DNA of 64,000 nt, from positions 62,001-126,000 of the forward strand of contig JARGSG010000196.1 of NCBI GenBank assembly GCA_030374805.1. The letters run 5' to 3'. Below the pieces are notes generated by a model. The model ran no database searches. It saw nothing but the letters and a program-made list of their open reading frames with translations, and was not told the DNA's origin. Position numbers and translations under genes: made by a program. The DNA comes from Gracilaria gracilis (lineage: Eukaryota; Rhodophyta; Florideophyceae; Gracilariales; Gracilariaceae). Every line of letters starts with the position of its first letter. Within the stretch, counting starts at the first letter, position 1. Shown here in pieces: positions 34,242-44,257 of this stretch.

Positions 34242-34284
34242 AATTGCGGTATCAATAAAGGTCGGTATCCTATCGATACCGCAA
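34242..34284. repeat. Inverted repeat with 14-bp arms
   Basis: ATTGCGGTATCAAT pairs with ATCGATACCGCAAT across a 15-bp spacer with one mismatch. It is in a stretch (33.8-34.45 kb) without a supported gene. Confidence 0.7.
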
Positions 34285-34468
34285 TTTTGACACGGCGTAT
34301 TCGAAGTTTTGGAATACCGGAAAGGTGATGTGGTCATGACTCCATACTATCTAATCGGACTGTTTGTCTTCTGTTGTTTTCCTTCTTGCTGAGGATGTCG
34401 ATGGGTTTTTTTATTAAGTGCAACGGGTGTTTTGATTCATCACGTACAGTCCCTTAACCACAAACAAT

Positions 34469-35215
34469 TCAAAGAGTGCTTGGCTGCATTCCATTGCAAA
34501 CAAAAGCTTTGTTTGTTATCTTGTCTATCGTAAGGACTACGGCATTATCATTGAGTGCCTCGATAGGAGCCACGAAATGTGAAAAGCACTTCAGTAGCTT
34601 TGTGTCAACGTGAAGCTCATACACATATTTTGATACCTTCTCGGCCGTCTCAGTCTCTTCCAGAGAAGTCAATTCTATCTCACATCCGGTTCCGGAGGTA
34701 CTGCGTTGACTGATAGATGACTGCGAAGGACTCCTTTGTACAGAAGGTGTGTAAAACGAGCTTGAGGTCGTCATAACACTACTTGAAATACTTGAACCAC
34801 CTGATTCCGACCAATTGTTTGAGTTCCTCTCAAATTTCATTGAGTATCTTTTCCTACGTTTGGCAAGTCGTTGTTCTCGTTGCTGGGCAGATTCGTTCTT
34901 TCTTGAAATTTTGTATCGTTGCCGGTTTTTCTCATTCTCTCTGACACGATTAGTCCCTGACAACCGCCATTTTGTCTTTCGGAACGACCCCGTTGTGGGA
35001 CTACAAGGTAGCGAAGCAAGGTTGTTCGGCTGGTTCGAAAGCACATGCTCTATTTTTGGTACTCTGCTTTGAGGATCCCCGTTTGAGGCCGATTCATTCC
35101 AAACCAAGACAGAGGCGTCGCTTGGAACAAGCACATTATTCACAGAAGATTTTTACTCGGAAGGAAGTTCGATCCTTCTGGATGTCAGGCGTAATTCTTC
35201 TTGAGACGAAGACAT
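34469..35215 (-). pseudogene. Unknown basic protein with an early in-frame TAA
   Basis: From the ATG at 35215 (SSSQEELRLTSRRIELPSE) the phase continues to 34469, broken only by TAA at 35153-35155 at codon 21. The middle has a basic patch (NEKNRQRYKISRKNESAQQR, LAKRRKRYSMKFE) resembling a nuclear DNA-binding or bZIP-type basic region but without a leucine zipper. A Ser-rich linker follows, then a folded-looking C-terminus (VDTKLLKCFSHFVAPIEAL). If translation starts after the TAA a shorter protein is possible from an internal start. Function unknown. Confidence 0.45.
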
Positions 35216-35299
35216 GGTCCTAGCTTATCGAATTCGATGAATGCCGATGATGGGTCATGCCGCAACTGAGCGCGGCAAGACCCAAACATGACAGCCACC

Positions 35300-35885
35300 A
35301 TATTCTCATGTAATTGTCACGGAACGCATCTGATTTGCAGCCAATAGGATTACTCCTTTCATTCCACTCGGGCTAGATCTACACGTATTTGCAGCAGTCC
35401 GAAACTCTTTCATCAAGAACGGTCCATCCTTCGTATCAACGTGCTTCTTCGTGCAAAGCAGCTGAATACGCCACGACATACAAGACGCGCTACGAGCTGA
35501 ACGGCTCCACAAGACCATGTTTCACGACTGAGGCCGGTGCCGAGAATAGCAAAACACCATCATCATCCTCGTCCCATTTCTCATTGGCACCGCCCATGCT
35601 TTTCAAATGTGGCCCTGCCCCACGTCGTACACCCACATCATAAGCGGCGTTTCGTGATACCAGGTGGCGTCCAAATCAAGCTCAAGGGAATGGTGGTGTA
35701 AATATGACTCGGCTGAGACAGAGTGGACGGCACCGCCTACACAGCGCTGTGACTCGAAGACGGTGGCAATAGTGGCGCGGCGCTGGTGGTGGCGTGCTGT
35801 GGTGGTTAGACCGGCCAGTGTGGCGCCGAGAATGGCGACGCGCGGTGCATCGTGGTGACATTGTGGTCTGGGGTCTCATCTGCTG
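35300..35885 (-). pseudogene. Flavin amine-oxidase N-terminal relic
   Basis: The minus strand reads VAILGATLAGLTTTARHHQ (a worn dinucleotide-binding GxGxxG), TIATVFESQRCVGGAVHSV (the Glu that binds FAD ribose and the GG motif), and LDLDATWYHETPLM, the order seen at the N-terminus of flavin amine oxidases. One frame change near 35650 follows, then one phase with TAG (35490-35492), TGA (35436-35438), TAG (35379-35381) and TAG (35373-35375). The rest of the enzyme is missing, so this is a truncated relic. Confidence 0.55.
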
Positions 35886-36539
35886 GAAACTAACAACCGA
35901 AGATAGTATTCTGCACCGGATAATGTTTATGTCGTGAGACAAACGAGGTTGGGGCCAACGGTTCTCTCTTTATGGGTATAATTTCTGACGTCGTTCGTCC
36001 CACCTGCGAAAACTATCTTCCTTCCTTTCCATAATTTGGGATCATCATCTCTCCAAAATTCACCGTATCGTGTCCGTCTGGCTGGGGATAAAGCCCGCAC
36101 TTCCGTACGCGTTTTGCGCACCGGCAGGGAGACTTGATTTGTGGTATGAAGTGAGATTGCTTTATTCGCGTCCGAAAGACCGTAATCTTCCGTTTCAAAT
36201 GGCATTAAACCCCTGAACGTCGCCTTGTCGTGACCTGCGCTGCCACGCAGCCCCGTACACTACATCAAACTTCATATAGGAAGCACTGAATTTTATCCAT
36301 GGCACGTTCTGGTCAGCATATGCTTTGTTCTATTGAACTTCACTACGATCAGACAGTGCACATTTCTTCTTGGCAGCTAAAATGATCACCACCAACTGCA
36401 GATTCTAATTCCTTCCGAGAAAACCGTCAGATATCCGTCTCTATCAAAATGTTCTGGATTCATATGTCCATCATCGAAGTTGAGACTGTATGAATAGTAC
36501 CCGTGCGTCAAATTGTGGTGTATACTCTGCCACGCTTAT
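35886..36539. other. Unassigned; one short minus frame
   Basis: A 92-codon minus frame (36205-35927) contains RYGEFWRDDDPKLWKGRKIV and a Cys-poor end. It looks protein-like but has no known match. The rest up to 36540 shows nothing. Confidence 0.3.
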
Positions 36540-39500
36540 TCAAAATATTCGTCTTTGAATCCCTTGCAGTAACTCGCTGGTCTCCATCTTGGAGCCGATC
36601 CGATCCCGTGAAGGATCAATGAAATACCTCCGTCCTTCAAGGTCAATGTATCCAATCACCCGTTTTATACAACTGGAGTGCTCAGTCGTTAACTCGCCGC
36701 GATCCTTCCTCTCAGTGAACACGAGATCGAATCGTTGATCCTCCACCATATTGAACTGCCAATTCACATCAACGAACACGGCACTTACTTTCTTCCCTCC
36801 GACCTCCACCATCACCTCGAAAATTTTTCTAACCGTCCCATAGTACAAATGCACTAAATTTGTTTCTGTCCGGTGACCCTGGAGATCCGTCGAAAACATG
36901 GAGTTCGATGATATCTCGGGAAGGAAATGCGCGGCGATGCAGTATTGTTGCCTCGCATTCTTTGATGATGTGCGATATCTGACCTTATGAGATTCGAAGC
37001 TTTCAATTTTGAACTTATGAATCCCATTGTTCAGTATTGCAATCTTGAATTCTCTCAGCGATACAAGTCGAAACGTTTCTGTGCTTCCTGGGAAATGTTG
37101 ACCAATGAACTTCCTAACCGCTCTGTTTTGCTTCACGTTGAGAGTGAGGAAAACGTTTCCGAACCCATGTGTTTCAGCACCCGAATGAAACTCTGTCCGC
37201 CCTGAGTAACTGGTCGTCTGCGTTCTGTGCGTCCTATGTCTTTCTATGAAATCATAGCGGAAGTCCATGCCTGGCTTTCCCTCATTTGCAAGTTTCAGGG
37301 CTAGCAACTTGAAGTTCTTATGAAACAGATGGGAAGAAATATTAGACGTCTGCTGGGCACGTCTCCCAATCTCCCCGAGTAGTCGTTCAACAAGGAACTG
37401 TGATGTGATGGGAAGCGGTCCGCATTCTCTCAGAAGCTCTGGTAGGTGGAGTATTGTGTGTGTGCTAGGGGTAAGACAGTACGATGAATAACGGTCTGGG
37501 CAAAATAATTTCACAAACATTGCATAACAGTTCTCAGTCACTCTTTGGAGGTTTCTCACAGTTTCATCATCACAATTATAGCCAAAACTTAGTGCTACTA
37601 AGTTCCTGGTGTGGTTCCAAATTTGAATGATTGGTTTTGAAACGCCATACCGATGGAAGAAACGAATCAAATAGAGCTCAGCATGTCGCTTCAAGTCTTC
37701 GGCCCTAAACTGAGATAAGTTATCAAAGGAGAGTGGAGCTCTCCCCCATGAGCTAGAAATACCGTGCACTGATCTGTTCAAGGCTTGGTTAATCTTCTCG
37801 AGCGTTTGAGAGGGTATACAATACGACGGAAGTCTCGCAAGCGCCTGGTGTCGGGAATGGCTTCCCGTAATGAGTTTCAGAATGTGCTTGGTCCAACCCA
37901 GTAGCACCAAGTGCATTACATCATACGGGAAAGAATACACGAAGTCGAGAGACAGACTGGACAAGCAGGAGCTCCTCTTAATTCCTGTGGACTGCAGCAC
38001 TCGCCGCTTCGCTTTGTTATCTGCCTGTTTGGATCTTAGCACTTTCCAAGCTGAGCCCACATCCGATGCGCTTCTCAAAGGTGCACATTCAAGGGCAATA
38101 ATTTCACCAACACGAGAGATTCTCCTGGAAGTCAATGAACACATCAATATTGATCGATCTTCAGGTACTGCACATAAGCATCGGCATTGCTTGAGAAAAA
38201 CCCGTTGTTTCAAACAGAATCGACAGAAAAGTCGTCCCGTGTGCCCCACGTAACCAAGCACTTTCGATGCCGCTGGCCAATCTGCAGTGAAGTATAACAC
38301 AAAAACTTGAAGTTTTCTTATCTTTCCATCATAACACGATACAGAACACCCTTCTTCCATGCGCTTTAAATCAGATATAAGCACGCTCACGAATGTATCG
38401 AAGTACTCTGGGTCGTGAGAAGAGGGTATCACTGCGTTGATGATGCAGTTAGAAGCCTTACTTCGCTGCTCCGGCTCATAATTCAGGACTGTGAACACAA
38501 CTGGCCATGATGAGATGGGTTCACCCCTCCAGTTTTTTGCACACTCAAAACCGTCCGTGGACAAAGATATGAATATGATAAGCTCATTCTTTTCTGGACT
38601 CCACTGTTGCAGGCGTTCAGCATGCTGTCTTATGAACATGTCACCATGGTAGTAATCATGAACACTTTGTTCGGAACGAGGTTTTGATAATGATTCTTTC
38701 GCGCGTATGCAACCATTCATCATTGCCTTAAAACAATCTGGTGCTCGACAAAACGCCGTTAACACCGACGAGGGCTTCAAGAACCAGAACTTTCTGTTGC
38801 TCTTTTTCAAATCTGACTGACGGATGGGACAGAACGCCGCGGAACGAAGCCTCCCTGCCTGGGCTCCATGCCCATTCACGCACACTTTTACATACGACTT
38901 CTCGATGTGAGACTTCTGAAGTGCATATGAGATCAACGTTCTATAAGAAAAATAAGAATTGAGTGGGAATACTCTCATCAGCCTCTCGATTGCCCTTTGG
39001 GACACACTCGTTATTTCAGCATTGTACATGAATATGGCCAAACGTTCGTACTCTCTCTGCTCCTCTGTTTTGCAGTCTTCCAATAACCCGAAACCATGCG
39101 CGTCGACCGAGTCTGAGCGCTCCGAAAGACTCATGGGCAACGCAGGGATACTCTCAGGCGCTGACAGAGACTCATCTTGTGACAATTCCTCTTCTCTTGG
39201 TTCTGAGGATGTACGTCGATCCTGATGGGTAGCAGGGTGTTCTGCAACAAACAGAGAATCCTCCACAGGATTCATTCCAGGATGCTCGTCCTCTATATTT
39301 ACAAATCCAACATGGGTACAAGTGCCATGAAGAGAAGCCATGGACCTACCCGAATCAACTCCAAAGGCACAACCATATTCTGCAGCGTTGTCAAAAAGCG
39401 GTTGTGATGTGTGGGGCCCCATCGTCTCTTCTTCATCAGCTGCACGTGCCCGTTTCCGTGTTCTCCCGATATCCTTATTTTCCTCCATACTCGTATTAAC

Positions 39501-39821
39501 TGTGGCACTTTCATGAGCTTCGTCAATTGGCTCTTTGTTTGTCTTTCTACACAAGGATATTTCCCACCGGCATCTCTTTCGTCCTCTTCTCATATTTTTC
39601 AACAACGTTTCGAAGACACTATTAAGTATATGATACGTTTCGCAGACCGACTCATGCAGCAAATCACTTCGGTATGCTAAACTTCGAACCGCTGGTATTC
39701 GCTCTCGGACGGATAAACTTTGAGAGCTCAATTGCATGCAATTATCACACATCTTTTTGTATTGAAAGTAAGGAAAATTTTCAATATCGCTGTGTTTTTC
39801 ATTTCGTGGTGGACTTTTCAC
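36540..39821 (-). CDS. Tnp2/CACTA-type transposase protein, intact 1093 aa
   Basis: A single uninterrupted frame. The N-terminal ~300 residues are charged with a Cys-containing segment. The core has ISLSTDGFECAKNWRGEPIS (first Asp region), SSWPVVFTVLNYEPEQRSKA, YFTADWPAASKVLGYVGHTG (second Asp), RLFCRFC (Cys pair), YSFPYDVMHLVLLGWTKHIL (the Asp-x-Met-His element) and CLTPSTHTILHLPELLRECG. These are the hallmarks of the Tnp2/Plavaka-like transposase family of CACTA elements. Its intactness contrasts with the broken genes around it, so this element may still be active or was recently inserted. Terminal CACTA repeats were not found by eye. A divergent ORF starts 215 bp away. Confidence 0.75.
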   Translation of the reverse strand: MKSPPRNEKHSDIENFPYFQYKKMCDNCMQLSSQSLSVRERIPAVRSLAYRSDLLHESVCETYHILNSVFETLLKNMRRGRKRCRWEISLCRKTNKEPIDEAHESATVNTSMEENKDIGRTRKRARAADEEETMGPHTSQPLFDNAAEYGCAFGVDSGRSMASLHGTCTHVGFVNIEDEHPGMNPVEDSLFVAEHPATHQDRRTSSEPREEELSQDESLSAPESIPALPMSLSERSDSVDAHGFGLLEDCKTEEQREYERLAIFMYNAEITSVSQRAIERLMRVFPLNSYFSYRTLISYALQKSHIEKSYVKVCVNGHGAQAGRLRSAAFCPIRQSDLKKSNRKFWFLKPSSVLTAFCRAPDCFKAMMNGCIRAKESLSKPRSEQSVHDYYHGDMFIRQHAERLQQWSPEKNELIIFISLSTDGFECAKNWRGEPISSWPVVFTVLNYEPEQRSKASNCIINAVIPSSHDPEYFDTFVSVLISDLKRMEEGCSVSCYDGKIRKLQVFVLYFTADWPAASKVLGYVGHTGRLFCRFCLKQRVFLKQCRCLCAVPEDRSILMCSLTSRRISRVGEIIALECAPLRSASDVGSAWKVLRSKQADNKAKRRVLQSTGIKRSSCLSSLSLDFVYSFPYDVMHLVLLGWTKHILKLITGSHSRHQALARLPSYCIPSQTLEKINQALNRSVHGISSSWGRAPLSFDNLSQFRAEDLKRHAELYLIRFFHRYGVSKPIIQIWNHTRNLVALSFGYNCDDETVRNLQRVTENCYAMFVKLFCPDRYSSYCLTPSTHTILHLPELLRECGPLPITSQFLVERLLGEIGRRAQQTSNISSHLFHKNFKLLALKLANEGKPGMDFRYDFIERHRTHRTQTTSYSGRTEFHSGAETHGFGNVFLTLNVKQNRAVRKFIGQHFPGSTETFRLVSLREFKIAILNNGIHKFKIESFESHKVRYRTSSKNARQQYCIAAHFLPEISSNSMFSTDLQGHRTETNLVHLYYGTVRKIFEVMVEVGGKKVSAVFVDVNWQFNMVEDQRFDLVFTERKDRGELTTEHSSCIKRVIGYIDLEGRRYFIDPSRDRIGSKMETSELLQGIQRRIF

Positions 39822-40036
39822 TTCAGGTACTTTAAGAGCTTTGCCGCGCCTTCACGAACCCTCTCTTTCTCTCCTTCTTCTGCCGTCATGCAACTCCGGG
39901 TGTTCGTTTGGCCTCTCACACTACCAGCAGCCGACGTCCTCTCTTGCTCCACATTCCTGACTCTCATCGTACACGTCCACCGCTAAAACCTTGAGAAGCG
40001 GAGAAACGAGGTAAGACTTCAGTTACATTTACACAA

Positions 40037-41488
40037 ATGCAGTCAATACTTCCTCCGATACTAACCATGCCAACAGTTTTCACTGCACACCACAGTATGA
40101 GTGTCAGAACTTTGCATCACGTAACTGCAGATAGTGCGATTCAGAATGAGAGTGCAAACGTTTCATATCGAGCATCGAATCAGGACACCACCCAGAACAG
40201 AAACAGCAGTGCTCCTCCTCATCCCGTCAATAATACAACCTGCAATGCAGCTCGTGATACTGATAATCATCGTTTGAGAGATACACTTCCCGCAAACTCG
40301 GTGATGATTCCGACCGCGACCATGAAAAGAAAACTGAGAGAGACAGATCGTCCGGGGGTTCCTACTGGTACGACAGTGTCTGCCCGGGCGCTCTTCAACC
40401 GACTGTATCAGTAGCAGATGGGCCGTGGGGACGAAGCGATGGTTGCTGACTACCCTACATACGCTGCAATGGCCAACGCAGTCAAAAATGATATTCGCTG
40501 GTTCTTGTATCATCGAATCGGTTTGGAACGCGGAACGCGTACGTATAGTGCGGTGAAGAAGGAATTTCCGGCTCAACTTTTACAGCTCAAAAGAAAACTT
40601 CTCGAGAACTACAGTGTTCTTTCGGCGGCCCAGAGTAGCTGGGTGTTGAATGATTTCATCAAAGAATCCATTCAAAGGGACAAGAAGGCAGCAGCGGAAG
40701 CCCGCAAGCGACAGGCGAAGGAGGCCGTGGTACGTCCAACCCTTGGACAGCCAAAAGCATTGCCAGATGCACCAACTCATGCACAAGAGGCAGCCAATCA
40801 AGGTACTGTGGGGACTCCAGCTGGACGTCTTGATGTTGGTAACGAAGACGAAGGGATGGGAGCGATGGTGAGGTCCGAAACTTTCCACAGCGATGTGGCA
40901 CGCGACACTTCGAGTGGTTTAGAGAGAGATGATGATGCACTCGATGAATTCCAGGGAGAGGCAGAGGGCGACATCGAGGATAAGGAGACCGACAAATCGG
41001 GCGATGAGTCAGACGATGTCGAAAGCTCTGACGAAGACGGTGATCATTGGGCTACACCAAGTACTATCTCTCAACGAATGGAGAGCGCACCACAATATTT
41101 CGAGCAGACACACCGTCTCAGCCCTAAAGCACCGGAGAGGACTCGTAATCAGGTTTTGGAGCCTTCCGTTAGAGAAAATCTGCAATCCGCTCAGGAGAAT
41201 AGGAATTCGAAGAATCCTCACCGTTCAACATTGGGCAAGAAGCGGCCTCGAAAATCCCAGAATCGTCTTCTGCATCCCAAAACAGCAATTTGCAAGACCT
41301 CTAAGGAAGATAGCATTGCGCCCGTTAAGCGAGCGAAGAGGGTTGTTCTTGCTGCTGAACAGGTCCGTCAGGATGAACCTCCGACTAGGAACAAGTCCAA
41401 CAAGCGCCATAAGAAGAATGCGATGAAGCCGAAGAACATGAGATCAAAACGCCAATCGTCTGCTGCGGCGCAGTGTCGTCGAGGATGA
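40037..41488 (+). pseudogene. Divergent partner ORF of the Tnp2 gene, one in-frame TAG
   Basis: One phase runs from 40037 to 41488 with a single TAG at 40412-40414. The part before the stop is low-complexity. After it comes a helical domain (VKNDIRWFLYHRIGLERGTR, LKRKLLENYSVLSAAQSSW), an acidic Asp/Glu patch and a Lys/Arg-rich C-terminus (RNKSNKRHKKNAMKPKNMRS). If translation starts at 40418 the second part is a complete 356-residue protein. The head-to-head arrangement suggests an accessory DNA-binding protein of the same transposon, as with TnpA in plant CACTA elements; this is inference. Confidence 0.5.
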
Positions 41489-42341
41489 GCACACATTCGA
41501 CCTTCAGGACGTTAGAGTGCATATGATTCGAGTACGCCGTATCATGTCGTGCTCCGCACTATCCTGGTCAATGAGTTCCATATTTCTTTTCTTTCAAACG
41601 AGGCTGGCACAGTCCAAAGGGCACTCGTACAGTTGGGTACTACATCTGGGTGGTACTGAAGTATGATTTAGATATGATATAAAGACCATATGCTGGTCTC
41701 ATTGCGTAACTTAGATGTACGCATGGGGGGTTATTTGAAGACTGTTCATCTCCCAGAGTATCATCTTGGGCAGTTTACGACCATTCTCTGTGCTTAATTG
41801 ATGCTGCAACGTGTTGTATTGTCGTTACTCAACGGGCCTCGTAGAGACCTTCACATTTCATAAGTGGTACTTTGATGGGCCATGAAACGTCACCTATATA
41901 CGCTTAGTACTGCCCGAATGTAGTCATCATCTGGGCGATAGAGTAAACCACTTTGGGTGGAATACAGATCTAGCTTTGGAACTACAATGGTGCCAATATG
42001 GACATTTCTAACATGACCCATTCGCGACTGATTTGGACACGTTTCGGCCATGCATTGCCACTATTCTGTCCCAATTGCGACATACATGTTCTCTCTGCCA
42101 ATACAAAACAAGATACGTGTAGCGGACTGCTGTCGGCCGTTTATTGGCCATTTCGTGGCATTCTGAATAGGGCATTATTTGGTCTCAAATTTTTGTGCTC
42201 CTCTCGGCCATATTTTGTCCTAATTTTGTCCCACTTTTGTACTGCATTAGTAGTGCAAACAGGGCCCTTTTACGGACATACGTCGGCCACACTTGGGCCC
42301 CCCAAGATGTTCACAGGGCCCTCTCCTCTGAGGGGAAATCC
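41489..42341. other. No gene; flank of CACTA-type unit and gypsy pol
   Basis: Rich in short words such as TTTTGTCC and CGGCCA near 42.0-42.3 kb, which may be repetitive. No terminal repeat or coding sequence is supported. Confidence 0.3.
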
Positions 42342-44257
42342 TTGGTCCCGATGGCATCGTACTTCCGCGCAAAGATGGACATTCCACGCAACATTGCGGC
42401 CCCGATTGCCCAAAACATAGTGACTTCACACCCTCGTGTCGTTATGGAACGAACTGCGGAATCCTCTGCCACGGCAGCGCCGGCTCCGGTGGCCCAGAGT
42501 TCTGAGCAGACGCCTCCGGCGGAACGCGCACAGAAAAATTAATTTTTGGAGTCTCCTCTATTGGAGAGGCGCCCTCAGAGTTGAGGCTGAAGGCGCCTGA
42601 GACGTCCCTGCCTCGCTCCCCGGTCCGAATCCTCTCGGGGAAGCAGACCGTCGAAGACGTGAACTCGGGACACCTTGGTGTTCTGCGTCGTCCGTGGATA
42701 CGGGTAAGAAATAACCGGTTCCCGGATAGAGTTATGGTGATGGCCAAACGCAATAACAAGGTGTTTACCGACCTTAGCCTTTCACCCCAGTTCATGGTGC
42801 AATTTCCCACTGTCTTTGATACAGGTGCTAGTCCAAATTTCATCGTGAAGACGGCTTTACCGCCGACACTGAGGTCACAGACCCGCCGTAGCGTGATATC
42901 TGAAGTCGCCGACGCGAATAAAAACCCGTTGTTAACGGTTGGAACAATTGAGTTGGTAATTCGCTTGGGTTCATGCGTAGTAAAGCTCGACTTCGTCGTA
43001 TGCCGAACCTTGGCTGCCCCAGTTATTTTGGGTTGTGACTTTTGCGACCGCTTTGTTGAGGCCATTAGGCCCCGCTAGAGGCGGGTGGAAATGGAAGATG
43101 GGTCGTCGATACCGATTGTTTGTCGTCGTTTCAAGCGTGCCTCCAAGAAACACGTATCTCTCCCTTCCGCGCAGGAGGCACCGCCGAATTCTCGGGAATC
43201 CACGAAGCTTCGTGTTGCGTCCGCTACTCGCGTGCCCCCGGAGTCTCATGTATGGGTACCGGTTAATGCCCGTCAATACGGCTTACGAATCGTCCAACCA
43301 CTGCCGTTGCTGTATGATAAATACACTCTTGGCATTGCCAATGGTGTAGTCCAAGTGGAACCAGATAACTCGTTTTACGCGCTGATTGGAAATCTTGGGT
43401 AAACAACCCAGTACCTGGTGAAGAACTAAGTCATCGGCTCCGTTATGCCTCACCCAAGTGCGTTGGTACCGACGAAGATGACAGCCGCCGATGTCCTCAG
43501 TCTCGCTCACTTTAAGGAGGGGGAGGAGGTCAAAACTCAAGCACCGAGTCGTTCGGGAAACGCAACTGCAAATACAGAGAAGAATAGCGTTGCAACGAGT
43601 TATGATCGGTTGGACCCAGTAAAGGAGTTGGAGTACCTCGATCTTGGACATGTTCCGGAGTCACACCGCCAGAAACTGCGTGAGATGTTGCGTGAGTTCC
43701 CCACTATGTGGGACGTTTCGCTCAGAGAGATAGATGCCACGGAGCATCGGATTGATTTGCTCCCGAACTCTCGGCCGATAGCCCAACACCCGTACAGTGC
43801 AGGGTCTAAAGCTAGAGAAGAACAGCAGTTACAGGTGGGTGAAATGCTCCGCGCAGGTGTCATTGAACCGGCATATTCGCCGTGGGCATCTCCAGTGGTG
43901 CTGGCACCGAAACAGGATGGTTCCTGGCGTTTTTGCATCGACTACCGTCTGCTGAACGCTGTCACCGTCAAGGACGTGTACCCAATCCCCCGTAGGGACG
44001 AATACATCAATTTACTCGGAAACGCGAGCGTATTCACGGCACTAGATGCTAATCGGGGATACTGGCAGGTGCCTGTCAGAGAGCAGGACCGTGACAAGAC
44101 TGCCTTTGTCTGTCATTCTGGCCTCTACCGTTCCAAACGGATGCTCTTTGGTTTGACCAACGCTCCCGCTACTTTTCAGCGTGCTATTGATATCCTATTG
44201 GCCCGCTTCAAGTGGCGTACATGTCTACCTCAAAGACATCATCTTCTTCTCAGATAA
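42342..44257 (+). pseudogene. Gypsy pol: protease, linker and RT N-terminal half
   Basis: A short frame with a Ser/Ala/Pro-rich end (42342-42542) precedes one phase from 42581 to 44257. It has the retropepsin motif VFDTGASPNF and the closing VILGCDFCDRF, then a linker with ATRVPPESHVWVPV, then RT motifs HRIDLLPNSRPIAQHPY, GVIEPAYSPWASPVVLAPKQ, FCIDYRLLNAVTVKDVYPIP, VFTALDANRGYWQVPV (a catalytic Asp) and MLFGLTNAPATFQRAI. TAG (43076-43078), TAA (43400-43402) and TAA (43427-43429) interrupt this phase without a frameshift. The element needs this protein to process Gag-Pol and copy its RNA. Confidence 0.85.

Noticed and set aside
34469..35215. bZIP transcription factor
   Set aside because: There is a basic patch but no heptad leucines after it.
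26550..42110. ATTGGGACAGA inverted repeat at 26553 and 42060 as transposon ends
   Set aside because: Eleven matching bases without extension or target duplications are too weak to define ends of the 16-kb segment.
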